Positions 1 to 11,100 of a DNA stretch of 64,000 nt are shown in pieces. This DNA is from Microglena sp. YARC (lineage: Eukaryota; Chlorophyta; Chlorophyceae; Chlamydomonadales; Chlamydomonadaceae). The position numbers were made by a program, and so were the translations under genes. Where the stretch lies: NCBI GenBank assembly GCA_022414725.1, contig CM039464.1, positions 37,164,609-37,228,608 on the forward strand, given 5' to 3'. The notes beneath the pieces were generated by a model. It saw nothing but the letters and a program-made list of their open reading frames with translations. It was not told where the DNA came from and searched no databases. Positions within the stretch are counted from its first letter, which is position 1; each line of letters begins with the position of its first letter.

Positions 1-15
1 AATACAATTGTGTAA

Positions 16-455
16 CACCGTTTACCAGAGGGAGAGAGAGGGGGGGGGGGAGGTAATTTGCATCATTGGATCATGCTATAACGTTATTAAGCTGAATAGA
101 CAGTTTAATGATTTGTCCAGGTCCAGGTGTGTAATTTTGCGTCTGGGTGGTACCTTTGGTGCGTGGCAGGGTACTTCCAAGCGCGCACTTTTGCGCGCTG
201 GCGCGCTGCCTTTTTGAGCCCCACTGCACGTTTCGCGCAATCTTTTGCAACCCCATGTGGGCGCAGCAATTTTTGCGTTTTTTGCACTACAAAGCGCAGT
301 TTTGTTTTTCAAGTGCGCTAAAGCACTGGCCAATTTGGTCAATGGAAGTACCCTGGTCAAGCTACCGTTCACCAGAGAGAGAGAGGAAATGAAAGAGAGA
401 ATGGGGGGAGGGAGGGAGGACAATTAATTTGCATCATCGGATCTTGCTATAACGT
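16..455 (+). repeat. Dispersed repeat R1, split by a MITE
   Basis: A purine-rich stretch followed by a TTTGCATCATnGGATC-type segment occurs at about 16-92 and again at about 366-455. A related copy lies at 52925-53090. In that paralogue the segment matching 115-165 runs straight into the segment matching 360-455. Here the two are separated by a 189-base insertion at 167-355. No coding potential is recognised. The element class is unknown. Confidence 0.6.
167..355. mobile_element. hAT-like MITE, CAGGGTAC family, copy 1
   Basis: The 189-base segment has perfect 13-base terminal inverted repeats, CAGGGTACTTCCA at the left and its reverse complement at the right. The interior is rich in GCGC and AAGCGC words and is shared with copies at 2164-2348 and 3052-3244. 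It encodes nothing, so it must be non-autonomous. No clear 8-base target duplication is seen here, unlike the other two copies. It interrupts repeat R1. Assignment to hAT rests on the CAGGG terminus and on the 8-base duplications of its relatives. Confidence 0.75.
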
Positions 456-687
456 CCCAAGGCTTGTATGGCTATCTGGACGTGAACACAAATACAAAGG
501 TGATCCGTGTCCTTACAAGCAGAGTTAACCCTGACCACCCCCTTTGACTTCGACAATTCGTATACTTGTCGGTGTAGAGATGCGGACGTTTCTATAATCG
601 GTATGAGATCGAACCATGGTTTCCGTGGTTATCACACGGGGGGAGTATTGTATTCTGCAGACGATTAGATGCCGAATTGTCGGTTGA

Positions 688-760
688 AGTTGGACTCGTT
701 TGCATGACTCCAGCCAGTAATTTGGCTGCTCACCGTCTTTGGCAATGAACAATGAGCAGG
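688..760 (+). repeat. Fragment of dispersed repeat R2
   Basis: This segment resembles the CAGCCAGCAATTTGGCTG-containing repeat found at 1690-1760, 2024-2073 (inverted), 4190-4248 (inverted) and 53676-53795. The rest of 456-1191 holds no gene that I recognise. Confidence 0.45.
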
Positions 761-842
761 AATTGCCGGCGTATAGAACCTTGTAACAATTCCTCCTGAC
801 TACCCCAGGTTGCCCCTGACTAAGCTACAGAGACTGGTCGCT

Positions 843-962
843 AGTGATTAAGGCTTCGGTGACCGGAGTTTGAGCCCCGCTGCCGGAAGACGGCGGGTGG
901 TTTTCTCGAGTCCGACTTTAGGGCGGTGTTGTTTCACTGCTAGGACATGAGCCCCTTGTAAC
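843..962 (+). repeat. Dispersed repeat R3, single copy
   Basis: It contains a GAGTTTGAGCCCCGCTG-like word, a GGCGGGTGG word and an end reading ACATGAGCCCCTTGTAA. The same order is seen at 46640-46745 and, reversed, in the tandem copies at 46778-47330. A SINE-like origin is possible because the GAGTTTGAGCC word resembles a decayed pol III B box, but no A box was found. Confidence 0.5.
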
Positions 963-1199
963 CTTAGTGATTATGTACACCGTGTTGTGTTAAATCCCAA
1001 TCAAGGATATGTACTTGCGTGGTGGCAATGGTAGAGCACATGTAAGCATGGCTTGCGCGTAGCATGGTTTGCAGGTTTGTTCAAGGGTACTCTCAATCTA
1101 CGTAGGGCCAACAAGGGTTATATACAGTTAGCACAAGGGTTGATATGGCATTTAAACGGTTGTTTTTTCTGGTCCATATTTCAGCCACTGACACATAAT

Positions 1200-1680
1200 T
1201 AGGGCTGTCAATACCGTACGGTATTTTCAATTACCATACGATATATCGTGATATACCGTACGGTATCGATACAGTTCGGTATTTTTATACCCTGTTTTGG
1301 GAAAATCAGTATAAGACCAAGGGGATATAACAGGAAATACCGTTTACACGTCCATACACTTAAAATCAAGCCAAATGGACCAATAATGAGGGAGATAGAA
1401 AAACACGCTACTATCGTGGTCTATTACCGTACGATATATCGTGATATATCGTACGGTATAAATTCCCTGACCCAGACTCAGGTGCTTCTGACGAGAATCC
1501 AACTTCCGACCTGCCGAGTCGCAAGCCCAAGCCAAAGCCGATTTGGACCAAACACGATATATCGTGTTTACCATACGATGGATCCCAAAAATACCGTACG
1601 CTGGAACTTTATTGCCGTACGATATATCGTACGGTACACGGTAAAATACATACTGGGCGATATAAAGCTTGACAGCCCTA
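1200..1680. mobile_element. hAT-like MITE, TAGGGCTGTCAA family
   Basis: The 481-base element has perfect 12-base terminal inverted repeats (TAGGGCTGTCAA and its complement). The flanking 8-mers CACATAAT (1192-1199) and CAAATAAT (1681-1688) match at 7 of 8 positions, as expected for an aged hAT target duplication. The interior is built from nested palindromes such as TACCGTACGGTA and CGATATATCG, so a transcript could fold strongly. The open frames across it are by-products of the palindromes; no transposase is encoded. Confidence 0.8.
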
Positions 1681-1689
1681 CAAATAATA

Positions 1690-2073
1690 CTTGAACTTGA
1701 ACTTGGTTACATAGCTTCAGCCAGCAATTTGGCTGCTCGCCGTCTTCGGCAGTAAAACAATTATTACCAGGAAAATGTAAACTCGAACAAATCATTTGTT
1801 TTTCCATTTTTTCCATTTTGCATTTGACACATAATACGGTATGGACGTGGACACGTCTTTAAACTCTTTACATCCATCTGAATAGTTTATGTATTCTGTA
1901 TTCTCGTGGTGTGGTGTAGTAGCGTTTGTACTTCGTACTATGTATGAATGTATACATATGGTCAAGAATATTTCGATCAGAATGCTTAGATTTTGATTGA
2001 TTCGTTTTTGTATTTGTGATCAAGATGGCGAGCAGCCAAATTGCTGGCTGGAGCTATGTAACCAAGTTTAGAT
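1690..2073. mobile_element. Foldback element of repeat family R2
   Basis: About 50 bases at 1690-1745 (GAACTTGGTTACATAGCTTC onward, then a palindromic CAGCCAGCAATTTGGCTG core) recur inverted at about 2024-2073. Together they bound a 384-base segment with long imperfect terminal inverted repeats. Single arms of the family lie at 4190-4248 and 53676-53795. No open frame of note and no confident target duplication. Confidence 0.55.
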
Positions 2074-2163
2074 TACCTACGTTTACTCTACCTGCAGACA
2101 ATGACCAACCCGAGCACTGTTGGTTATAAACCGGTATACAAACGTGCCAAAACGTGTAACCAC

Positions 2164-2348
2164 CAGGGTACTTCAAATGGCCGAATTGGCCAGCGCTATA
2201 GCGCATTTGAAAACAAAAAAAATGCGCTTTGTAGTGCAAAAAGCGCAGAGATTGCTTGCTGCGCCCACAGGGGGTTGCAAAAAATTGCGCTTAAAGCGCA
2301 GAGGGGGTCAAAAAGTCAGCGCTCAAAAGCGCGCTTCGAATTACCCTG
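2164..2348. mobile_element. hAT-like MITE, CAGGGTAC family, copy 2
   Basis: Starts CAGGGTACTTC and ends TACCCTG, with GCGC-rich interior shared with 167-355 (reversed). It is flanked by a perfect 8-base target duplication GTAACCAC at 2156-2163 and 2349-2356. That duplication length supports the hAT superfamily. Non-coding and non-autonomous. Confidence 0.85.
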
Positions 2349-2356
2349 GTAACCAC

Positions 2357-3043
2357 ATCTGGCCCTGGCTACCCCCCCCCCCCCCCCCCCCCAAAGGCCG
2401 CTCATTTTACGCAGGACATCTGAACGACCAAAGGCCGGATTTCCCCCCGCTAGGGCCCGAATTAACTATCGTAGCCCCTAATTTGCCCCTAACGTGGCCC
2501 TGAATTGACCATTGTGAGCCCTTAACTAGCCGTTACTCGGCCTTTAATTGGCCCTTACATGGACATTATAGAGAAAAGGGTCCACAGAATTCCAGGAGAT
2601 TTTCGGCATCGACCGCTAACACTTCCTGATAAACACGCACTGGCCCCGCCAGACTTTTTATGGCGTTTCGCATTGTGTCAGCGTAAGCTGTTCCATTCCC
2701 TCATAACTCCGACACCTTGGTGCATATCTAAAAATACCCTCATTAAGTTTGCTTTGATAGGGTGTACAAAGTGACTATGTGTTACAATCCAGGGGTAGGC
2801 CAAATAGGCCAAAGGGACTTGCCCAACCATGATAGGAAGGGCTTAAAAAGTGATTATACGGACCATGTAATCTAGAGGCCTGAAGGGTGGAAAAAAGGGT
2901 GCGCGACAAGGGGTGCGGAATGGAAGGGTGCCATTAAGCTTGGAATATGTTACAGTTGCCGTCAAGGGCAGCATCTAAGAGCAGGAAATATGTCGTTCAG
3001 GAGGGTTCCATTCCATGGGAAACCCTACCGAGAGGTCTATAGG
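2357..3043. other. Intergenic, dispersed repeat fragments only
   Basis: A poly-C run lies at about 2372-2392. The segment 2569-2700 (AAAAGGGTCCACA, then GATTTTCGGCATCGACC) has a relative at 54616-54750. The segment 2782-2836 (AGGGGTAGGCCAAATAGG onward) is repeated at 3839-3898. No gene is recognised. Confidence 0.5.
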
Positions 3044-3051
3044 GGCCAGGG

Positions 3052-3244
3052 CAGGGTACTACTTCTTGCCAAAGTGGTCAGCGCTTAAAGCACACAAACG
3101 TCAAATTGGTCAGCGCTTTTTAGTGCAAAAGCGCAAAAACTGCACGCTGTGCCTACAGGGGGTTGAAAAACTGCGCGAAACGTGCAGAGGGGCTCAAAAA
3201 GGCCGCGCGGCACCGCGCTGCCGCGCGCGCTTGGTAGTACCCTG
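3052..3244. mobile_element. hAT-like MITE, CAGGGTAC family, copy 3
   Basis: A 193-base member that starts CAGGGTACTAC and ends GTAGTACCCTG. A perfect 8-base target duplication GGCCAGGG flanks it at 3044-3051 and 3245-3252. The right-hand duplication includes the CAGGG terminus of the next element, so this copy inserted into the end of an older relative. Confidence 0.87.
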
Positions 3245-3247
3245 GGC

Positions 3248-3440
3248 CAGGGTACTTCAGGAGGACCCCCAGCTCTGCTGCCTGCGACGCAACCAATTGT
3301 ATAGCCAGTGTCCTGCGACGCAACGGACCCTTCCTTCTGGTCAACGGACCCTCCCCGCGTTGCGTCTTGCGACGCACCAGACCTTTTTGACGTTGCGTCT
3401 GCGACGGAGGACGCAGCGTCCTGAACAACCCCGGTGGTAT
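3248..3440. mobile_element. Partial hAT-like element with GACGCAAC repeats
   Basis: It starts CAGGGTACTTCAGGAGG and carries several inverted GCGACGCAAC/GTTGCGTC words, as does the complete 320-base element at 53240-53559. Its left terminus was the landing site of the MITE at 3052-3244. The right terminus has decayed and the boundary near 3440 is approximate. Confidence 0.6.
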
Positions 3441-4150
3441 AGGCTATGACTCACTGGTCATAGCGAGTCATATCATAGCAAGTGCCAATTGAATGATGGC
3501 AGGGTGCCAATTAAAAAAATATATATGATTATATATATACGATTATATATATGATTATATATATGATTTAATATATAATGTTAGAGCGGTGCTACAATGG
3601 AGGTTTATAATATTTTTAAGGAGATAACTTCAGGGGGGGCGTGGTGTTAAGGGGACCCTCCGTATGCCACAGCTAGGGAAAGTCACCATGGCAGACATAG
3701 CAAGTGTCACGCCCCAGACGGGTTATTCTCTTGAGGTAATGCAAATAGAAACAAGTATCTAGTACATCGCTCCCATGTACTACAAGTATCTAGTACATCG
3801 CTCCCATGTACTACAAGTATCTAGTACATCGCTCCCATGTGTTACAGTTCAGGGGTAGGCCAAATAGGCGAAAGGGACTTGCCCAACCGTGACTGGGAGT
3901 GCAATCAAGAAATAGTATTGATGAACTGAACCCCAAACAATCTTTTTACCGAGGGGGGCCCTGAGTTCGTGCTACAGTGATAACTGAATTCTATAATATA
4001 ATATCGATCCCAACAACATAAGTGCGTTATTTAAATGATGTTGGGCGAAAAATAGTAGTACCGGAAACTAGTACTGGAACCTTAATAGGACTGGAAACAG
4101 TTGGGGGGTCTGCTATTTAGACCAGGCGGAAAATTACGTTAAGTGCCCTA
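3441..4150. other. Intergenic, AT-rich and low complexity
   Basis: Contains an ATATATGATTAT microsatellite at about 3517-3572, three copies of a 31-base unit (3752-3843) and a duplicate (3839-3898) of the segment at 2782-2836. No coding sequence or RNA gene is visible. Confidence 0.5.
3752..3843 (+). repeat. 31-base tandem repeat, three copies
   Basis: A unit starting CAAGTATCTAGTACATCGC repeats exactly every 31 bases at 3752, 3783 and 3814. Confidence 0.85.
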
Positions 4151-4250
4151 CACCCGATAACTACATTTTGTCATTTTGGGTAGCTTCAAAAGCGCAGCCA
4201 AATTGCTGGCTGAAGCTATGCAACCAAGTTCAAGTTCAAGTTCAAAAGTG

Positions 4251-4530
4251 CAACTGCCTTTTATGGGTTGCTTCATCAGCGCAACTGCCTCATTTGGGTT
4301 GCTTCTAATAGCAACTGCCTTTTATGGGTTGCTTCATCAGCGCAACTGCCTCATTTGGGTTGCTTCTAATAGCAACTGCCTTTTATGGGTTGCTTCATCA
4401 GCGCAACTGCCTCATTTGGGTTGCTTCTAATAGCAACTGCCTTTTATGGGTTGCTTCATCAGCGCAACTGCCACATTTGGGTTGCTTCTAATAGCAACTG
4501 CCTCATTTGGGTTGCTTCAAAAGCACAACT
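4251..4530 (+). repeat. 61-base minisatellite
   Basis: Unit starts at 4251, 4312, 4373 and 4434 (CAACTGCCTTTTATGGGTTG onward), followed by degenerate half-units to about 4530. Each unit holds two related half-units ending GGGTTGCTTC. An inverted R2 arm (4190-4248) adjoins on the left. The open frame over the array has no start context or relatives to suggest a gene. Confidence 0.85.
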
Positions 4531-4699
4531 GCCTTGAAAACTCTGCGGGCTACCTTTAGAAACTACTATTCTCGCGCAACTGCCATTTTTGTGCGCTTTA
4601 CTGAGTTTACTAGGGGCAGCTTGTGATTTAGCAGTAAGCAAATTAGCAGAATCAAATTGATGCCTTCACTCTGAGGTCTCCATTTCAGACCAGGCGACA

Positions 4700-7600
4700 A
4701 ATAACATTAATTGCCCTACACACGCTCAAGTCTCCATTGAAGGTTAGACAACAGGTTACGTCGTATGGGGTGGGGGTGGTGGCAGTGGGGGTGGTGAGGG
4801 GTTGGTGGGGCGGTGGTGGTGTTGGTGGGATGGGCGGTCGTAGTGGTTGTGGTGGTACATGGGGGTGGTGGTGTGGTGGTGGTGGTGTGGTGTGGTGGGG
4901 GTGGGGTGGGGGAGGGGGGGGGGAGGTTGCCCTACACACACTGATGTCTGCTTTAGAGGCCAGGCGACACATCATGATTATTGCCCTACGCACCCTTAGG
5001 TCTGTTTTTGAGGGCAGGTGATAAATTACGTCAACTGCCATACACACGCTCAGTTCCCCAGTTTAAGCAAGGCAACAAATGATGTCAACTGCCCTACACA
5101 CACTGAAGTCTGCTTTTGAGGCCAGACGACACATCACGTTAAGTGCCCTACACACGCTGATTTCTGCTTTTGAGGCCAGGCGACAAATTACGTTAAGTGC
5201 CCCACACAGGCTGAGGTCTCCATTTCAGGCCAGGCGAGAAAACACGTCAAGTGCCCTTCACACACTGAGGTCTGCTTTTGAGGCCAGACGACACACCACG
5301 TTAAGTGCCCTACACACCCTAAGGTCTGCTTTTGAGGCCAGACACCAGTGCACATTCAGTGTCCTCTTAGACCTGCTTTTCAGGCCAGGCGGCACATCAC
5401 GTTCAGAGCCCTACACAGGCGGTGGTCTCCATTTGAGGCCAGGCGACAAATTATGTCAAGTGCTCTACACACTCTGAAGCCTGCTTTTGAGGACGGCAAT
5501 GTACATCAAGTGCTCTACACACACTGAGGTCTGCTTTTTAGGCAAGGCGACACTGTACATGAAGTGTCCTAAACTCTGAGGTCTGCTTTTTAGGCAAGGC
5601 GACACTGTACATGAAGTGTCCTAAAATCTGAGGTCTGCTTTTTAGGCAAGGCAACAAATTACGTCAAGTGCCCTAAACACACCGAGGTCTGTTTTTGAGG
5701 GCAGGCGATGAATTATGTCAAGTGCCCTACACACACTGAGGCCTGCTTTTGAGACCAGGCATATGCTGTTTCAGCAGCATTTGGTTAAGGCTGTTGCTCC
5801 TATGTCTTGTCATGCCTGAGAACGCCAAGTGCCCTACACACGCCGAGGTCTGTTTTTTAGGGCAGGTGAGTAATTACGTCAAGTGCCCTACACACACTGA
5901 GGTCTGCTGTTGAGTCCAGGCAACATTATAGGTCGAGTGCCCTACACACACCGAGGTCTGTTTTTTTAGGCAAGGCGACACTGTACGTTAAGTGCTCTAC
6001 ACGCACTGAAGTCTGTTTTTGAGCGCAGGTAACGAATTACGTCAAGTGCCCTACGCTCTGAGGCCTGCTTTTGAGCCCAGACAGCAATGTACGTTAAGTG
6101 CCCTACACACTCTGCAGTCAGTTTTTTAGGGCAGGTGACGAATTACGTCAAGTGGCCTACGCTCTGAGGCCTGCTTTTGAGTCCAGGCGGCAATGAACGT
6201 TAAGTGCCCTACACACTCTCAGGTGTTTGGAAAGTCCAAATCTAAATCATCCACTGAATGGCTATAAGGCCAGGCGACACATAACTCCTATGTCTTGCCA
6301 TGCCCGAGAACAAAGGCTCCAGAGTAGTCCTGTCTTTGCCTCGAGGGGAGCCTGAATCGGAGGCAAAATATTATGCTAAGTGGCCCCCGCTCTGAAGCCT
6401 GCTTCTAAGCCCAGGCATACGCCCATTCAGCAGTATTTGGCAAAGGCTGTTGCTCCAATGTCTTGCCATGCCTGAGAACGCTAAGTGCCCTACACAAACC
6501 GAGGTCTGCTTTTGAGGGCAGGTGAGTAATAAAGTTAAGTGCCCTACGCTCTGAGGCCTGCTTCTAAGCCCAGGCATACGCTCATTCAGCAGTATTTGGC
6601 GAAGGCTGTTGCTCTAATGTCTTGCCATGCCTGAGAACGCTAAGCGCCCTACGCTAGCTGAGGTCTGTTTTATAGGCCACACGACCCTGTACATGAAGTG
6701 TCCTAAACGCTGAGGCCTGCTTTTGAGGCCAGGCGACACATTACCTTCAGTGCCCTTCACACACTGAGGCCTGCTTTTGAGACCAGGCACCTGCTGGTTC
6801 AGCAGCACTTAGCGAAGGCTGTTGCTCCTATGTCTTGCCATGCCTGATGAGAACGAAGGTTCCAGAGTAATCCTGTCTTTGCCTCGAGGGGAGCCAGGCT
6901 CGGAGGCGACAAATTATCTTCAGTGCCCTACGCTCTGCGGTCTGCTTTTGAGACCAGACATACGCTGTTTCAGCAGCATTTGGCGAAGGCTGTTGCTCCT
7001 ATGTCTTGCCATGCCTGAGAACGCTAAGTGCCCTACACACACTGAGGTCTGCTTTTGAGGCCAGGCGACACATTACGTCAGGTGCCCCACGCTCAGAGGC
7101 CTGCTTTTGAGTCCAGGCGGCAATGAACGTTAAGAGCCCTACACACTCTGCAGTCTCTTTCTTAGGGCAGGTGACGAATGACATCAAGTGGCCTACGCTC
7201 TGAGGCCTGCTTCTGAGTCCAGGCGGCAATGAACGTTAAGTGCCCTACACACTCTGCAGTCTGTTTCTTAGGGCAGGTGACGAATGACATCAAGTGGCCT
7301 ACGCTCTGAGGCCTGCTTTTGAGTCCAGGCGGCAATGAACGTTAAGTGCCCTACACACTCTGCAGTCTGTTTCTTAGGGCAGGTGACGAATTACATCAAG
7401 TGGCCTACGCTCTGAGGCCTGCTTTTGAGTCCAGGCGGCAATGAACGTTAAGTGCCCTACACACTCTGCAGTCTCTTTCTTAGGGCAGGTGACGAATTAC
7501 ATCAAGTGGCCTACGCTCTGAGGCCTGCTTCTGAGTCCAGGCAGCAATGAACGTTAAGTGCCCTACACACTCTGCAGTCTGTTTCTTAGGGCAGGTGACG

Positions 7601-7970
7601 AATTACGTCAAGTGGCCTACGCTCTGAGGCCTGCTTTTGAGTCCAGGCGGCAATGAACGGTAAGTGCCCTACACACTCTGCAGTCTCTTTCTTAGGGCAG
7701 GTGACGAATTACGTCAAGTGGCCTACGCTCTGAGGCCTGCTTTTGAGTCCAGGCGGCAATGAACGTTAAGTGCCCTACACACTCTGCAGTCTGTTTCTTA
7801 GGGCAGGTGACGAATTACGTCAAGTGGCCTACGCTCTGAGGCCTGCTTTTGAGTCCAGGCGGCAATGAACGTTAAGAGCCCTACACACTCTGCAGTCTGT
7901 TTTTTAGGGCAGGTGACGAATTACGTCAAGTCCCCTACGCTCTGAGGCCTGCTTCTGAGACCAGGCATAC
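4700..7970 (-). repeat. 53/106-base tandem array next to putative exon I
   Basis: A degenerate unit of about 53 bases (GCCCTACACAC, TGAGGTCTGCTTTTGAGG, CCAGGCGAC) fills the segment. From about 7080 it becomes a regular 106-base dimer of two diverged monomers. Embedded at about 5760, 6280, 6416, 6576, 6785 and 6958 are copies of the downstream end of the putative exon at 7971-8124 (GGCATGGCAAGACATAGG on the minus strand). The array therefore looks like tandem duplication of that exon's 5' splice-site edge. Confidence 0.75.
4763..4926 (+). repeat. GGT/GGGGT microsatellite
   Basis: Nearly pure G and T in GGTGGT and GGGGT words, inserted within the 53-base array. It gives long spurious Gly/Val/Trp and His/Pro frames. 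Confidence 0.8.
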
Positions 7971-8124
7971 GCTGGTTCAGCAACATTTGCCGAAGGCTGT
8001 TGCTCCTATGTCTTGCCATGCCTGAGAACGAAGGTTCCAGAGTAATCCTGTCTTTGCCTCGAGGGGAGCCGGGCTCCGAGAGGCGGTCGTCAAGAATCTT
8101 GCCGCATGACTCCTTCTCACCAGA
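7971..8124 (-). CDS. Putative exon I of the large minus-strand gene
   Basis: On the minus strand a 3' splice site (CACTGCTCAG) opens a 154-base segment at 8124. Possible donors lie near 7971 (GTATGC) or a few bases beyond. One frame reads SGEKESCGKILDDRL and continues to SLRQMLLNQR; a second frame is also open, so the reading frame is uncertain. I recognise no domain. The exon call rests on architecture: its 5' edge recurs at about 9985-10015 and its 3' edge recurs through 4700-7970, the same pattern as the recognised helicase exons. It could also belong to a different gene. Confidence 0.3.
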
Positions 8125-11100
8125 CTGAGCAGTGGATGAAAGGGGTGCAAAGGGGTGGGCAAAGGGGTGGGGAAGGGTTTGGCAAAGGGGTGTGCAAAAG
8201 GGTTGTTATTAGGGGGTGTGCAAAGGGGTGTTATTAGGGTGTCGGCAACGGGGTGGGCAAAGGGGTGTAATGAGGGTGTGTAAAAGGGGTGGGCAAAGGG
8301 GTGTGGAAGGAGTGTGGAAGGGGTGTGCAAAGGGTGGGGAAGGGTTTGGCAAAGGGGTGTGCAAAAGGTTGTTATTAGGGGGGGGGCAAAGGGTTTGTTA
8401 TTAGGGAGGTGCAAAGGGGTGTTATTATGGTGTGTAAAAGGGGTGGGCAAGGGGTGTGAAGGGGTGTGGAAGGAAGTGTGGAAGGGTGTGAAGCGGTGTG
8501 GAAAGGGGTGTGAAGGGGTGTGGAAGGGTGGGGGTGTGGAAGGGGTGTGGAAGGGTGTGGAAGGGGTGTGGCAAAGGGGTGTGGCCAAGCGGTGTGGAAG
8601 GGGTGTGGAAAGGGGTGTGAAGGGGTGTGGAAGGGGTGTGTGGAAGGGGTGGAAAGTGTGGAAGGGGTGTGCAAAGGGGTGTGGAAGGGTGTGTGGAAGG
8701 GGTGTGGAAGGGGTGTGCAAAAAGGGGTGTGTGGAAGGGGGTGTGTGGAAGGGGTGTGCAAGGGTGTGTGGAAGGGTGTGCAAAGGGGTGTGGCAAAGGG
8801 TGTGTGGAAAGGGGTGTGGAGGGGTGTGCAAAGGGGTGTGGAAGGGGGTGTGGAAGGGGTGTGGAAGGGGTGTGGAAGGGGTGTGCAAAGGGTGTGGAAG
8901 GGGGTGTGGACAAGGGGTGTGGAAGGGGTGTGGAAGGGGTGGAAAAAGGGGTGTGGAAGGGGTGTGCAAAGGGTGTGGAAGGGGTGTGGAAGGGTGTGCA
9001 AAGGGTGTGGAAGGGGTGTGGAAGGGTGTGCAAAGGGGTGTGGAAGGCGTGAAGGGGTGTGGAAGGGTGTGGCAAAGGGGTGTGGAAGGGGTGTGGAAGG
9101 GAGTGTGGAAGGGGTGTGAAAGGGGTGTGGAAGGGGTGTGGAAGGGGTGTGGAAGGGGTGTGCGAAAGGGGTGTGGAAGGGGTGTGAAGGGTGTGGAAGG
9201 GTGTGGGAGGGGTGTGGAAGGTGTGTGGAAGGGGTGTGGAAAGGGTGTGTGGAAGGGGTGTGCAAAGGGGTGGGGAAGGGGTGTGAAGGGTGTGGATAAG
9301 GGGTGTGGAAGGGTGAGAAAAGGGTGTGGAAGGGTGTGTGGAAGGGGTGTGCAAAGGGGTGTGCCAAGGAGTGTGGAAGGGGTGTGTGGAAGGGTGTGGA
9401 AGGGGTGTGGAAGGGTGTTAGGAAGGGGTGTGCAAAGGGTGTGGAAGAAGGTGTGGAAGGGTGTCAAGGGTGCAAAGGTGTGGAATGGTGTGGAATGTGC
9501 AAGGGGGTGCAAAAGGGATGTGGAAGGGTGTGTGGAAGGGGTGTGCAAGGGGTGTGCAAGGTGTGTGGAAGGGTGTGCAGGTGTGGAAGGTGGAAAGGGG
9601 TGTGAAGGTGTGTGGAAGGGGTGTGGAAGATGTGGAAGTGTGTAAAGGGTGTGCAAAGGGGTGTGGAAGGGTGTGCAAAGGGTGTGGGAAGGGTGTGTGG
9701 AAGGGTGTGGAAGGGGTGTGGGGGGTGTGCAAAGGGGTGTGGAAGGGGTGTGGAAGGGTGTGTGGAAGGGTGTGATAAGGGTGTGATAAGGGGTGTGGAA
9801 AGGGTGTGGAAGGGGTGTGGAAGGGGTGTGGAAGGGTGTGTGGAAGGGGTGTGATAAGGGGTGTGATAAGGGGTGTGAAAGGGGTATGCGAGGGGTGTGG
9901 AAGGGGTGCACAAAGGGGTGTGCAAATGGGTATGGAAGGGGTGTGGAAGGGGTGTGCAAAGGTGTGTGGGTCTATTATTAGGCGATATTGTGCCTTCTCG
10001 CAAGACTGAGCAGTGGTGCAAGGTTGTGCACGGTGTGGAAGGGGTGTGCAAAGGGGTGTGTGCAAAAGGGGTGTTATTAAAGGGTGTGTGCAAGGGGTGT
10101 TTATTAGGGTGTGTGCCAAGGGGTGTTATTAGGGTGTGTGCAAGGGTGGGTGTTATTAGGTGTGTGCCAAGGGGTGTTATTAGGGTGTGTGAAGGGGTTA
10201 TTAGGTGTTGTGCACAAGGGGTGTTATTAGGGTGTGTGCCAAGGGGTGTTATTAGGGTGTGTGCCAAGGGGTGTTATTAGGGTGTGCGCAAAGGGGTGTG
10301 GAAGGTGTGTTATTAGGGTGTGTGCAAAGGGGTGTGGAAGGTGTGTGGAAGGTGTGTTTTTAGGGTGTGTGCAAAGGGGTGTGGACGGGGTGTGGAAGGT
10401 GTGTTATTAGGGTGTGTGCAAAGGGGTGTGGAAGGGGTGTGGAAGGTGTGTTATTAGGGTGTGTGCAAATAGTATGGAAGGTGTGTTATTAGGGTGTGTG
10501 CAAGGGGTGTGGAAGGTGTGTGGAAGATGTGTTTTTAGGGTGTGTGCAAAGGGGTGTGGACGGGGTGTGGAAGGTGTGTTATTAGGGTGTGTGCAAAGGG
10601 GTGTGGAAGGGGTGTGGAAGGTGTGTTATTAGGGTGTGTGCAAAGGAGTATGGAAGGTGTGTTATTAGGGTGTGTGCAAAGGTGTGGAAGGGTGTGTGGA
10701 AGGTGTGTGCAAAAGGGGTGTGGAGGGGGTGTGGAAGTGTGTTATTAGGGGGTGTGTGGGTTGTGGAAGGGTGTGGAAGGATGTGTTTTTTTAGGGTGTG
10801 TGCAAAGGAGTGGACGAGGTGTGCAAGTGTTTATATAGGGTTTGTGTGCCAAAGGGGGTTGGAAGGGTGTGAAGGTGGTGTTATTAGGGTGTGTGCAAAA
10901 GTGTAAGTGTGTAAAGTGTGGTTTATTAGGGTGTGTGCAAAAAGCGTGTGTGGAAGGTGTGTGGAAGATGTGTTTTTAGGGTGTGTGCAAAGGAGTGTGG
11001 ACGGGGTGTGGAAGGTGTGTTATTAGGGTGTGTGCAAAGGGGTGTGGAAGGGGTGTGGAAGGTGTGTTATTAGGGTGTGTGCAAAGGAGTATGGAAGGTG

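Noticed and set aside
7977..9959. 660-codon minus-strand frame rich in HTPFHTP
   Set aside because: It follows the 11-12-base satellite and has no start context, domain or codon structure. Similar long frames exist on both strands.
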